Assembly (NCBI GenBank): GCA_013399875.1
Contig: VXAZ01008167.1
Location: forward strand, 1,426,956-1,490,955
Length of the DNA: 64,000 nt
DNA from: Gymnorhina tibicen
Taxonomy: Eukaryota > Chordata > Aves > Passeriformes > Artamidae
Reading direction: 5' to 3'
Shown here: one piece after another, positions 22,951 to 35,525 of the stretch
Layout of the letters: each line of letters begins with the position of its first letter
Position numbering within the stretch: the stretch's first letter is position 1
The notes under the pieces: generated by a model
What the model saw: the letters and a program-made list of their open reading frames with translations, nothing else
Database searches by the model: none
What the model was told of the DNA's origin: nothing
Made by a program: the position numbers and the translations under genes

Positions 22951-25900
22951 TTTCTTAAAAGCATGATAATACCCATTTAATAAACCTGTAGTAAAATATT
23001 CTGCCACTGATGTGGCTGCTCTGTAAATGCCTGTCACTAGTGACTTCAATTTTACCTCTGAGCAAGTCTTTGGGTTATAAAAGAATTGAAAAATACACAG
23101 AATTTTTCCCTTTCTGCTTATAGTGAATTAGATTCTTTATTAGAATAAGAAAACAATATCACCCTTAAATCTGGAGGGTTTTTTTATTTTCACTCAATTT
23201 TAGAATTTTGATGTAGGATCATTTCCAGGCCCTTTCTGTTCCCTAAATTACCCCTACACTGATGTTTTTCTCTCATGCTTTCCAGACAGCCTTTACTTTC
23301 ATCAGGACTCACGATTTCTCAAGTCTTCTTCATTTTGACAGGATTTTGTTTAAATCTATGCACCTTTTCCTGGATATTTCATCCCAGATATAAGTGAATT
23401 TCCTGTAATGCAATAGACTTATTCTTCTATATCTGAGAATAAGTGGCTATTTTCATATTTTTCACCTTGGAAATTATAGATACTAAGATATGGCTAAGGC
23501 AGGTAATGAGCAGGTAGAGCAAGCAAGGAGCTTGTCTTACTCTTGGATCTGTAGCAGTGTTGAAGCAAATGAGAGTGAAGACACATACACACACAAACCA
23601 CCCCACAATCCGTGGTGTGCATGATGAAGGAGGGAGAGCTCAGCTCTCTGAAGGATGGAGTGTTAAGCGGGGGGCTGGAGACCAGGGATCTGGTCAATGG
23701 ATCAGAAGCAGCTGTCTTCATTATCTCTGTGCTCCTGCTTTACTGCAACTGGTTCCAAGGAAGTCACAACTTCTGCATGCCAAAATGACTGATGGGTTGA
23801 AGCAATTTGCAGTGTGCCATCAGCTAATGAGGAGAGAATAACTGCCTTGAACCATTTAATGAAAATATTATGGCAGACTTTATAAAATCTGAGTTTTGAG
23901 GAGAAAAAAGCCGAATGCAATCATCATTGGTGTACTGCCCTTGTCTTGGAAATGTCACATTTCTCTTCAGCAGTAATTGTGCTTTTTTTTTTTTTCCAGA
24001 ACAGATAGACTAAAAAACATTTTTCCGGTGCTCTAGATGTTACAGACAGATTTTTCCAGATTGTTCTCACAAGAACTATTGAGACCCCCTTCTTTTGATG
24101 TTTAATTCTGTCATCTGTACCATATTTTTCTGCTTTTTGCTCTACCCCAGATTTACAATGTTGCCAAACTTGTGTATGTCTGCAAAATATTCCCATCTGA
24201 TGAAGACTGAGCTACTTACATTATTTTTATGTTAAAACTCATTCAATTTGCACAGAACTATGACTGTGGAAATAAGCATCCTTTTGTTTAATGAGTCAAC
24301 ATTAGGCCTTTATATATTTACTTGCTCTGTGTTTGAAGATAATGAAAGAAAAGTGCATCATGATAGACAATCTTGACTTCCTTAGGGATAGGGGGCTCTG
24401 AAAGATTAATTTGATACAGTGTACAACATTCATTACAGAATGAACTGCACCTTTTTAAACTTTGGCTTGGCAAAGTTGGAGGAATTAATTTATTTTTAAT
24501 CCTTATTATATGTTTCAGACACCTAGCACTAAATGCCACTTCCTTCCCATGACAGCTGCACAGGAATAATTAAACACACCAGAAAATACACAGAAATGTA
24601 CACAAATTCACTGAAAACAAATGGAGTAACAGTTGTTTTTACTCTTAATATAGTCTCTTACTTCATGATGTGATAATGTGACATGATGCTTCCTCACTGT
24701 GTTTCTCTCTTTGCAGCATTAATTGTTTTTAATGTGGATCTTGTGTATCAACAATACTTTTAGCTGTTTATCCTGTAACCAATTGGAATTTGTTGTTGTT
24801 ATTGCAAAGCCTACCTTTTTCATATTAGACACCTTTTCTGCAAGCTCAGGTGAGCTTGAGCGTGAGGAAGAGTTCCCAGAGTGAAGTGCACAGCACCAGA
24901 TGAAAATACGCAAAGAACTGTGGCATCTCTGGTACGCTGGACACACAGAACTAGAAGAAGCCATTGCAAAGGTAGCCCATTGCCTGGAAAGGTTTGTTAG
25001 CACTTTTCAAGTCAGCGTGAAACTGTGATTCACCTTCATTAGCTTGTGCCCAGAGGGGAACTCAGCATTGCTGAACCACAGTGGTGTTATCCATGTAGGG
25101 ATATGTGCCTGCATTGCACAAAGGTGTGACTTGCTAGACTAGAAACCACAGGCTATGACAGGCCAAACTCTCAGGTTATATCTCATTCTAATCAAAAGTA
25201 TGATGGAAGTGCGTGCAGACATAACCAACTAAGCTTTCAACACTTTCATTTGCCTTCAGAAAAAGATCCAGCCCAAATTTTGTGAGATTTGGATAGACCT
25301 TCCCTCCAAAGTCTCAAGAGCAAGACTTTTCCTGCAAAATTTACAGTGGGAGGTGAAATGCGTCTTTCCTGGAAAATCTCCAGCAAAAATGTGCAGACTC
25401 TAAAGATCACAGATAGGATCATGGATGCAAATATGAACCTCTCAAAAATGTGATACTGCTCCTAATAAGTTCAGACTCACCTCTAATTCAGATGAAAGCT
25501 TCACCTTAGGGTGTTTATCCAAATTACATTCCAGTGACAGTTATTCAATGTCATAAGAGTTTTGCATTTACCTTTTATATTAAAAAAGGAGCAAATATCT
25601 CTTTTGCATATACCTTTTATGTTAGAAAGGATCTTCAAGATAACACTGCTAACTATTGCAGCACCAGTTCAAAGCCCAGCTGACAGCTTACTCCACACAC
25701 AGAAAAGCTGTAGCCTTTTGAAAATAAATGACAATGTAAACAGACAAGGCAAACGCAATTGTGGGAGTAGAGCACTAGCAAAGATGTGACCTGCAGGGCC
25801 ATACTGGACAGGAACAGAGAGGATGAGACTCTGGGAACAAAGTCCATTGAAGTCAAAGTGTTTTGACACAGTGTTCCATGACATCAGGATTTTAGCCCAG

Positions 25901-28253
25901 ATGGATCTAGAAAAAATGGAGTGTCCAATATTTACTCCACTCTTTCAAGGCTGAGGAGCATAATGGCTTTAGAATTTCTACGTTCTTCGTTTGTTCTGAT
26001 TAGGCAAACCAGAAGCAGATGACTTCTACTGTCAGCAGATAACAGTAAAAGAGACAGCAAGCCAGTTGGTGTACACCAGTGGCTGCAAGCCAATGTATTT
26101 CTGTGAATTTGTATTTTGTTGCCCAGAATTGTACGTCCCAAGATTCTCGGTCAGCAAGTCCATAGCACCAGCAAATCAGGTGTTATGAACTTTGAGGTTT
26201 CAGTATTACCAGCTGAAAATGATAACTCCTTCAACTCCAAAAGCATTTAAGGGCCTTTTACCTCGCTACTTGTATTTGAAGTTTTAGGATTGATTTGAGC
26301 TATATTGTCAAGCTCTTTTCCATAAAAAACCCCAAGCCAACAGCCTGAACCATATTTAGAAACGTGAGATTCTTACCTCCTGTGGAATTTCAGCATCCTG
26401 GCCTTGAAGAGAAAATTGAAATGTCACAAAGTGGATAAATGGCAGCTGCCCTGATGAGGCAGAGGAGTACAGTAACAGCAGGGGAAGATTCTACATTGAG
26501 TAGAAATAGAGCAGGAAGATCACAGGTTTGCTTTTGGCACCAGGAGCTGTTTAGGAATTCTCTGATGTCCTAAGGCTGAATCAGCTGCCCATGTGAGCAA
26601 CCAAGTCCTTCTTCCCAAACACCTTCCCTAATCCTCTTCCTTTGTTGAAACATTTGATTTGGTGCAAGTTTGTCAAGAAAACTTCACATACAATTTAGAG
26701 ATTTTTGCTTTTCCTGTTATTTTGCTGGGAAACAAGGCTTATGGTAACTTTTTGAATGCATTTTGATGATAATGCTATGATTCTATGATTTTGTCCAGCT
26801 TCATCCAAATCTGATGGTAGGGTGGCGTTCTTAATGGAAAGAACTTCTTACGAGAGGCCTGTACAAAACATATGCTGAGGTTGCATGGAGCCTGGAAAAC
26901 CACTTTTTCAGTCCACCACCTTCAGAGTAGCATGGCATGTATTTCAGCTTGTTTTTTAAAGTGTTGGCTGCTCAGTCACCCATGCAGATCTTAATGATTT
27001 GTAACATCTGTTGTCTTTTCCAGAAAAAAATGAAATTGAGAAAAAAGTATCATGGCTCAATCAAAGGCCACTTCATTGGTCTGCTACTCATGGAACTTTG
27101 AACTACTATCTTCCACATGTTACAGTCAGCAGAATGCTAAAATATCCAACTATGAGACACATGACTTTTCTCCTACCTACTTGAGTTCACTTCCAGAATG
27201 AAAGGGCAAAATTAGCATCTCCATGAGCCTTCTGAGACCTAAGATACATAGACAATAAAAAAAATCATTGCATGGTAACAGAAATGAAGCATTTGTCTAC
27301 TCAGAGATCACTGTATTCTACAGTGCAGCAATTTCACTCGGGATCAGGTGCTCCAGGCTATGTGGTTGCTGTGTAAAAAGCAACTCCACACCTTATGAAA
27401 GCATGTAACCTTGTATGACAAATGGGAAATTATTACACAATAATTATATGCTCTTGCAAGACCTGATTGCTGGTACCTATCATTCCAAAGTATATCTTCT
27501 AAGATTGCTATCAGGTGGCTCACACTATAACAGTCCCTCCACTTGTGCCCTCCCTTTAAAACCTGCAGTGTGAGGATTTTCACCGGCCTTTCTCCACAAA
27601 CTCTCTTTGAAGGATTTCAAAGCACCTGCACAAGACCCTAATGCCTGCCAGCTGACTGAACTGGGTGCAAAGAACACAACTGAGGTTTCAAAGGTCTGGC
27701 TCCATATCTTCTCTTTCTTCTCTAATGATGAAAAAAATACTTCTGCTTGAGCTTTCTCATCTAGGTCTGTCCGCCAGGACAGAGAATTATCTTTTATTAC
27801 GCAACATTTCTAGTACCTAGAACAACACTGTCCTAAACTCAATCATACACAAAATTCTTATGGTGCTATGGAAAAGGAATAGTAACAAACTTACTGCTAT
27901 TTGCAGCTGCACCTATTTGTGTCAGAGGGGCTCATCATCACTATCCGATTAGAGTGGGTTGCTGCTAATCAGAGGCAATGAAGTTGTTGAGGGAGTAGTG
28001 CTGACGTGGGGAAAGAAAGTGATTAAATATCATTAGCCATTCTGTTATGATATCAGAACAGGTTCTCTGCCTAAGCCAGGTTAACTCCCACTTTCCCACT
28101 GATGCACTGGAGGATATTTTCTGACGGATTTAGCCATATGGCTTTCATTCACTACAGCTCTTCCTCTTTGGGTGAGCACTTTTCTTACCAGTCTGATATA
28201 TCTAGTCAAGACATGCAGAAGCAACTGGCACATTTTCCACATGCACAATCTAT
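22951..28253. other. Long non-coding stretch, nothing recognised
   Basis: Over 5 kb without a recognisable gene. A very short CR1-tail-like TATGATTCTATGATTTTG occurs at about 26775-26792 but lacks the upstream CR1 body. There is a poly(T) run near 23980-23994. Frames of about 90-95 codons on both strands show no domain. Confidence 0.5.
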
Positions 28254-28279
28254 TTCAAAATACTTCAAAGTATTTTGAA
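28254..28279. repeat. Perfect 12-bp inverted repeat, 2-base loop
   Basis: TTCAAAATACTT, then CA, then AAGTATTTTGAA. All 12 pairs match, and flanking pairing continues with one mismatch. No associated gene is visible, so a role such as a protein-binding palindrome is speculative. Confidence 0.9.
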
Positions 28280-28459
28280 TTCTTATTAATTTATGAGAGG
28301 GGTTTTGATGATTTTTTTTTCATTTAATGAGCTGGGCTAGTCTGATCTTCCAAAGGTCAAGGAAGAAGTGACATTTGGGGCATTTGCCCTTTTTACATCC
28401 TAGCACTTTATTAGAGAGATCCTCTAAGAAACATGGACTTCAGCTCAAAGGATCGAGCT

Positions 28460-28537
28460 AGGGTCAGGGCCCTGTTGTGCTAGACACCATACACACAGAG
28501 TAATTACAGTTCCCATCCTTCAGAAATTGCAACGGAG
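28460..28537 (-). repeat. Ancient amniote repeat remnant (minus)
   Basis: The pattern 'GGGCCCTGTTGTGCTAGACACC...ACACAGAGTAATTACAGTTCCCATCCTTCAG' resembles a remembered old amniote repeat ('GGCCCTATTGTGCTAGGCGCTGTACAAACACA...CAGTCCCTGCCCCAAAGAGC'). It has the same family pattern as 54950-55110, and the reverse complement of it appears at 43030-43165. Confidence 0.5.
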
Positions 28538-31500
28538 CACCAGAAAAAAAAAAAGGTCATGGAAGGGAAGAGGTTCAACACAATAAGGAGTATTGGAGTA
28601 TTATATAGTATAACACAGCACCTCAGGGGCCTAATCCAAACCAAGTAAATGTTTTGAATGAAAGAGAACTCACTCAGTTCTCCCCATGTGCCACAATGGG
28701 GTGGCTTTTCTCAAACCTAAACCAACTCTGTGCGACTTGTTGATGGCAGAGCAAGGAACAGCTGGGTGCCAACCAAGTGCACTGTTGGTACTGTGTTTGT
28801 AGGAGGGCTTGAGGGCAAACCACTGTCTTCTTCAGATTGTTGTTTTGATAAAGAACATCACTTACCCATTACACCTGTGCTTCTTGTTCATGGTAGTTAA
28901 CAACACATAATCCAATTATTTTATACATAAGCATCTGACTCTGTACACATACTATGTATTTAATGGAATAGGTGTTACATTTGACAGAGTTACATGTGAT
29001 TTTTAAGTTCCTATTTGCTCGGTTCCTACATTATTCCTTTCTTTGCAATCTGTATTGGATCTTATGTTAAAAGAGCATGATGATTGGGAGCAATAAAATT
29101 CACCAAGGAGATCAAGCTGGCAATAAATAAGAAGCCAAGACAGGAGCTGAAGACAGTGATTAATTTTGACAATGTAATGAAATGGCATTGAAGTGAAGGA
29201 GCTTGTAAACACATTCTGAGAGTTTTCCAGCCTCCATACTTTGTGATTTCTTTTCTGATTTGTCAGAATATTTTCTAAATGTTGAGGTGTATCCTACCAC
29301 TGTTTATGTCCTCTCATCTTTTGTTGCTGAGGTCCAACAGGATTTTTTTACTGTTATTCATCAGATGTTGGCATCTAATTAATACCTCAAACACAAATGG
29401 ACAAATCTTCACTGAAATAAAGTTAACTTCATAGCAAAGCCAGAGAAGTTCTTCTGATTTACATCAGCTGATAATCAGAGACTTTGAGTTCCCATGTGTT
29501 TCATATAATCAAGAAACTGTGACAGCCCCTTCCAGATACTTGCCTGGTCCTTCACGCCACAATGTGGTGTGATGCTGTTTTCCTCACACACAGCAAGTGG
29601 CTTTACAGAACACAAATAAATTTGCCATAATCATCCTTCAAGAACTGGACAGCATGAGAGATCAAAACATATCAAGCTTTAAAACCCCGCATATTTCTCT
29701 TTTGTAGGGTAAGAATCCACTCTTACATAAGAATGGGGTGTGTAAGGATACCAAAATTAAACCCAGAACAGCATAATTAATCTTTCAGTGCACCCCATTC
29801 TGTATAAGGCAGCACCATTTTATTTTTAACATTTTTAGGCAAGAGAGAAATCTAATAATAGATGTTACAAGAAGTGCTGGAATGTGGACTCCCTGTACAA
29901 CCTCCATCTTTGTGCTCTGTCTCAGCCACGATGCCTTTAAAACCCTCTGTCCCACTAGGCAGAGATTGACTTATTACTCCTACAAGCTGTACACATACGT
30001 TAGCATATATGAAAACATGCCCTTGCCACTATTAATTCATCTGCCCTCCACGTTCCACTCCTGCATCACCCACTCACTTTTCAGATTAAAAGTGCTTTGG
30101 GGGAAGGGAAAATATTATCTCTCAGGGGCAGATTGATGGGGGAAGGAGCCAAAGGATGCTGCAGCCTCACCCCAGACTGCCTGGGGGAAGGACCATGTCT
30201 ATTCTAGCCTTGCGGCTGAAAACTACTCCCACCTTCCCTATCTAACCCTCCTGTCTTATATGTTTGTATGGCCTGTTCTAATGATGGAGATCTGGCATCA
30301 GAATGTTAACACTTATAATTACTCCTTTTTTAAAAACATTTTCTCTTTCTTTGGGGGGAAGAGTATTTAGTAGCCAGAAATAATTACAGTGCTGGTTCTG
30401 AAAATATTTATAGTTTTAGCTATGGCCTATGCTGTCACAGTGGATTTTTTATGACACTTCCTTGGCTAAGCCAAAGGCTTGTGAAGCAATTATGGCTCTT
30501 GACCAAGCAGACAATATCCTGGATTTGTGTTTTTGTTTGTTCCATACTGCTGAGAGTCATCACTTACAGTAGTAAGGGGATACAAAGGTTAGAGCACTGA
30601 TGAAGATCTTTTTAGGTAAAACAGTAGTCATTTCAAAGGTGTCACTATTGGAAGAAAAACACATAATCTCTGAAAAATATTTCATATATTTTCGGCAGCT
30701 GGAATTCTTTTAGATCCAACATGGGCATTTGGGTCTGGATCTTTCATCAGTGGAGCTGTGCCATCAGACATGGGACGCTTCTCACAAGGATCAGGAGGAT
30801 CATGACCTGCCATCCAGCCAGGGAAAATGCTCATGGAAAGTATTAAAACAGACTGACCAGATCAGACCAGAGACATTCTGTCAGCAATGACCAGCACCAA
30901 AGATGCTTTAGAAATTCTTCCACACCCTGGTCCCCCCACAAGCATTTTGGTGCACCAAGAAAATAATTGAAATTGACTTTGTTAGACAGAGCCAGGATGG
31001 CACAGAACTGCTGTGAAATATATGCCACAAAACCAAAATTCCAATAAAATTTCTTATCTCCTAATTCTATACAAGCTTGACATTCAGACATAGTTTCCCA
31101 ACAGTTACACTAAAACCTTCACAGCTTTTAAAAGCATTCCTTCCTACTGCCCAGCACTATCAATTCTGTTTGTGCTGGAATTTCCATAGATTTGGATTTT
31201 TCTTCTCGAGTGAAATTTTGAGCTTTTGGTTTAGTTTGGCATCACAAAAATGAATATTTGAATTAAATAAACCCCCCAAGATGCAAATTCAAAATCAAGT
31301 CAACACAGCATAGTAAGTTCCCAAGTGTCAGCTGAACCGCAGTGACTGCCCACATATTCAATCACAGCCTTGGGCAAAGGTGCAGCAGCTTGTTAAAACA
31401 GAACTTTAACTGCATAGTCTGAGCCCACAAAAAACCTTCAGAGGAAAACAAGTGTGAGACAAGAGTACCAGCACAAACCCCTGAGTGATTAGTCAGTGGA

Positions 31501-32291
31501 GGTAACATGATTTTAACAGAGAAATCACATCCCCTCCAGACTTTTTCATTATTTTTCTCAGAAGAGGATTATTTTAGGATGGATTGAAAAATGGGACATA
31601 GAACCATAAATATGTTATTTTTACCATCAGCTTTATTATTACCCAATAGTTGTCTACACCTATACATACTCCTCCGTATCCTCTACATAAACAAGCAAAA
31701 AAAAAAGGCACAGTCCTTCCTCTGAACCATGCACAGCTTAATGTGAAGAACAGCAACCAACTCCAAAATGCATATTTTCTGGCAAGCAGTGGGGAAAGAT
31801 GTTACAGAAAAAGGAAGAGGAAAACAGAAATCATGAACAGAGCTGCCAAATTTCAGTGCCAGACTCCTTTCTGTATTTGATACCCTCCTGATGAAGGCAG
31901 ACCAGCTGCAAACAGGCACAGCAGAGATGGCTCTCTGGAAGGTTTGGAGGGGGATATTTACCTCCAGGCTGATGTAGAGGTGAGGATAAGAAGTCTGTGT
32001 TACCACATCTTGTTTACTCAAAACATCTGCTGATACTGGAGGATATTGTGTCCCGTGGGATGCAGAGCAGAGGGAAAGATGAAGGGGTGCCTGGGACTGC
32101 TGCCATTGGAGTTTGGGAAGTAATTTAGAAATAAAAGGTTTTACTTAGTCATGCCTACTTCATCAATTCTTATCATGCCTCCTCTCCTCCGACTTCCAAC
32201 GAATTAGGGTGACAACTTGGAGCAACTCCTGGGCACCCGGAAGAACTGGTCCCTGAGCAAATGAAGCACCTTCAAATAAGATTTGTGACCA
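28538..32291. other. Non-coding sequence, nothing recognised
   Basis: No gene or repeat is recognised apart from short A-runs (for example 28542-28553 and 31687-31697). Confidence 0.5.
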
Positions 32292-32320
32292 TGTTTCAAC
32301 ATGACTTTCATGTTGAAACA
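32292..32320. repeat. Perfect 13-bp inverted repeat, 3-base loop
   Basis: TGTTTCAACATGA, then CTT, then TCATGTTGAAACA. All 13 pairs match. Transcribed from either strand it would form a tight hairpin. It is too short for a microRNA precursor (no longer stem around it) and is not followed by a T-run. Confidence 0.92.
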
Positions 32321-33040
32321 GAATAATTGGCATGCCTTCAATGACTTGTCTGATAGAAACTCAGGACCAATCCAGGTCCAGACTCAGTATGGCAAGAGTT
32401 TCCTCAATGCTGTTCTCCATAGATGCTGTGCAGTGTTCAAGGCATTTCAATGTCCACATGCCCTCTTGCCTCAACATTTACTCAGTTACTCATATCTAAT
32501 TTTTCCTACTGTCTGAAATAGATGGATAAATCCGTCTAAGATATTTGTTGTATTTTTAATGTACCCATTACTGGAGGATTTATTCCAGATGACATGGCTT
32601 GTCTGTCTATAATAATCTGATCTAACATCTGGAGGCAAAAGTTTTATCAGCCTGAATACAGCCAAGACTGAACACAGTTTGGTTTCAGTCAACTCACTCT
32701 TTTCTTTTGGGATGTATTCATGGTGACATTTCCCTTCTGATTACCATCTTCAAGGAAACCCCCATTGTTTAAACAACAGCTGTAAAAAAAATATTGGAGT
32801 ATAATAATTGAATGGACTAAATGCAGGTGGAAAAAATATTGTGGCTTTTGAGAACCAAGCTTCCAATACTGACCATCAGCACCCAGTCCCTGCCTCCTTG
32901 AACACAGAGAAAGACAAGATAACTTGCCTCAATTTGATTTCTGATTTTGACTTCTGATTTGTGCAAGCTGCTGAGACTTCAGAGGGATCTAGATGTCACT
33001 TCATGCCCTTGTAAAACAAGTCCCTCTCTGGCTCTCTTGT
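32321..33040. other. Non-coding sequence, nothing recognised
   Basis: No gene or repeat is recognised up to the CR1 boundary near 33041. Confidence 0.5.
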
Positions 33041-33905
33041 AGGCCCCCTTTAGGTATGTCAAAGTGCTGTAAGGTCACCTCAGAGCCTTCTCTTCTCCAG
33101 GCTGAACAGCCCCAACTCTTTCAGTCTGTCTTCATAGGAGAGGTGCTTCAGCCCCCTGATCATCTTTTTGGCCCTCTTTCTCATCAACCAACACTCCAAA
33201 GTCCTTCTCCTCGTGGCTGCTCTCAGTTCATTCTCTACTCAGCCTATATTTGTGCTTGGGATTGCCCTGACCAAGGGGCAAAACCTTGCACTTGGCCTAA
33301 CTGAACTTCATGAGCTTCACAGGTCCCACCTCTCAAGCTTGTTCAGGTCCCTCTGGATGGCATCCCTTTCGTCCAGTGAGTCCACTGCCCCACACAGCTT
33401 GGTGTCATCAGCAAACTTGTTGAGGGTGCACTTGATTCCACTGTCCATGTCACCAACAGAGATGTTAAACAGCATCAGTCCCAGTGTTGACCCCAGAAGA
33501 ACCACTCATCACTGGTCTCCATTTGGGCATTGAGCCATTGACAACAACACTTCGACTGCAACCATCCAGACCATTCCTAATCCACCGAGTGGTCCATCTG
33601 TCAAATCCATGTCTCTCCAGTTTAGAGACAAGGATGTTGTGCAGGACAGTGTCAAATGCTTTGCACAAGTCAAGGTAGATGATGTCTGTTCCCTCATCCA
33701 CCACTGCTGTAAACCTGTCATAGAAGGCCACCAAATTTGTCAGGCACGATTTGGCTGTCACCAATCACCTCTTTATTTCCCATGTGCCTTACCATAGTTT
33801 CCAGGAGGATCTGCTCTATGATCTTTTATAAGCATTTAGGTGAGACTGATTGGCCTGCAATTCCCTGGCTCTTACTTATTCCCTTTTCTAAAACTGGGGT
33901 TATAA
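33041..33905 (-). mobile_element. CR1 LINE internal fragment with RT remnant (minus)
   Basis: Read on minus, the fragment runs from the ORF2 reverse-transcriptase region (right) to the ORF2 C-terminal region (left). The left part shows the complement of 'CAGGCTGAACAGCCCCAACTC' (33102) and 'AGGAGAGGTGCTTCAG'. The middle shows CTTGCACTTGGCC and 'GGTGTCATCAGCAAACTTG', and the right shows CCAGGTCAAG-type RT motifs. An internal deletion joins the [12 protein letters not shown] block to the C-terminal part. The terminal (ATTCTRTGA)n tail is absent, so this is an internal piece or has lost its end. It is a moderately old copy. Confidence 0.93.
33317..33764 (-). pseudogene. CR1 ORF2 reverse transcriptase remnant, frameshifted
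   Basis: The minus frame 33764-33465 encodes a block ending [20 protein letters not shown], the first conserved RT aspartate region of CR1. The overlapping minus frame 33505-33317 continues with [20 protein letters not shown], in which FADD (near 33404-33415) is the catalytic RT motif. The switch of frame near 33500 shows a frameshift, so no functional polymerase can be made. The N-terminal endonuclease is absent. Confidence 0.9.
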
Positions 33906-34746
33906 CTTATGTACCTATGTAACTTCCATAGCTACAAGCAGTCAATCATAAAACTTTTCAGTGTTGGCCTTGTACCCACTCAGGTTGTCGAACATCTTTA
34001 TTGTTCTGAAATCTGTGAACCAAGGTTGCCTTTTCCTTATCAAAAACATAAACCACTTCCACTCCCTGCTTTTGAGACCTACAGCAAAATCAAAAGAATT
34101 CATCTAGAGATAGCAGATGGGATGGTATATGAAGGGTTCACCAAAGAGCGTTAAGGTGTGGAAACAGAGGCCAAAGTCAGCATTATTTACACAGATGATT
34201 CTTTGAGGATGTCCAGTATATTGCTACTTGGGGACATCTGTGTTCAGCTCTCTAATGTCTAAGTGACAACTGGGACATGTTTGCACAAAACCTCAGTATT
34301 AACCAAATAAACCCTCTGGCTCCTCTTCTTACTACTTCTGTAAGAAGACAAGCCTAAGCTGGCAAAAATTACTCCTGGAATTCATAACAAAAACAAAGCA
34401 GTTCTGTGGCTGAAATTTCTAGTATTTGTGTGACTCTTTTATTGGAAATCATTAGGCCAATCATGACAGGACATCAGGGATCACACTTAGCCTAGCAGGG
34501 ATTTCTTATATATTCAGTTCCTTTTTCAGGACTTGAAATACTTCCATCAATCCAACCATGATACTGAAACAGTCTTAAAACTTATTACACACCAATCTTA
34601 GATTTTTGTTTTGAGTGAGGTGCAAGGCACTTGTACCTTAAACCACTTATCATGATACCCTACAAAACCAAGGTGTTCTCACCCCCAGATTCTGAGAACC
34701 TCTTGCTTAGTCTTTTAGCACTGAGTCTAAGCTTCATCTGCTTTTT
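33906..34746. other. Non-coding sequence, nothing recognised
   Basis: No gene or repeat is recognised between the CR1 fragment and the LTR. Confidence 0.5.
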
Positions 34747-35332
34747 TGTTGTCTTGGTTTGAAAGACAGGTGTCTGCTGAGGAAGGCAGGAGCCCCCCTT
34801 GGAATGGAAAATACAACCCCCTTCCCTCCAAATTATTATAAATTTGAAATTAAGGGGCTTTCAGGCAAAGATACGAGGAATAGGAATAACAGGGTTTTTT
34901 TTACTTATATATAGATATACATATATATAACAAAACAATAATACAGAGAAATTTGTTTAACCTGACAGAGTCAGGGGTACAACCCGGCACCCTGCTGGGC
35001 AGGGTGTTGGTAGCAGTCTGATTTGGTGGTAGCTGCAGTTCTCTTTGAAGTGGTTCAGTTGAAGCAGTGATTTTGTAGAAAAAGGTCTGGTCCTCCTCAG
35101 AAAGTCCAGTGGTGGTTGTGTAGCTCTTGTCCTCTGGGATCCCAGTAGGTAAGGCTGCCTGTGCTGTTCCAGGCCCCAGATTTTATCCAGGTAGGAACGC
35201 TTGGCTCCTTCCCCGTGGGTAGAGCATCTCCCAATGGGATGGTGAGTCATGGGGCAAGGCACTGATGGGCCCATTAACAGGAGATAGTCCGGAGAGAGGA
35301 GGCAAAGAACATTGCTACACCTGGTTTCAACA
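34747..35332 (-). mobile_element. ERVL-type LTR, antisense orientation
   Basis: The left end starts TGTTGTCTTGGTTTGAAAG and continues CAGGTGTCTGCTGAGGAAGGC, a start I associate with ERVL-type LTRs abundant in songbirds. The right end reads CTGGTTTCAACA, so the outermost TGTTG/CAACA pair is inverted, as LTR ends should be. The minus strand is probably sense, because a TATA-like GGATAAAA lies on minus near 35175-35182 in a conserved-looking context (TTTTATCCAGGTAGGAACGC on plus). No clear target-site duplication was found, so one boundary may be truncated. No internal retroviral genes adjoin it. The minus frame 35274-34957 across it is incidental. Confidence 0.75.
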
Positions 35333-35439
35333 GCTCATGATAATAGAATACACTGTAACCCAGGATATTTGTTCAATTCAAAATCATGGGAGGGAGGTCT
35401 CAATGTGATTCTGTTCCATGGAGTTCAAAAATTTTGCAG
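35333..35439. other. Short unrecognised spacer
   Basis: Nothing recognised between the LTR and the old repeat tail. Confidence 0.4.
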
Positions 35440-35525
35440 AGTTCACATCAAAATCTTTGGCAAAGAGCAGATTGCACAATCAGATTAAAAGATGTAAGGG
35501 TCCCTTCTGGCTTAAGATCTGCATT
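35440..35525 (+). repeat. Possible ancient LINE 3' tail
   Basis: 'AAGGGTCCCTTCTGGCTTAAGATCTG' near 35497-35522 resembles the 'AGGTCCCTTCTGGCCTTAAA' tail motif of old amniote CR1/L3-like elements. The upstream part is too decayed to recognise. Confidence 0.35.

Noticed and set aside
26765..26795. CR1 tail (TATGATTCTATGATTTTG)
   Set aside because: Only two tail units and no recognisable CR1 body upstream. May be chance.
32292..32320. MicroRNA precursor or transcription terminator
   Set aside because: The stem is only 13 bp with a 3-base loop and no extension, too short for a microRNA precursor. Hairpin terminators are bacterial, and there is no T-run.
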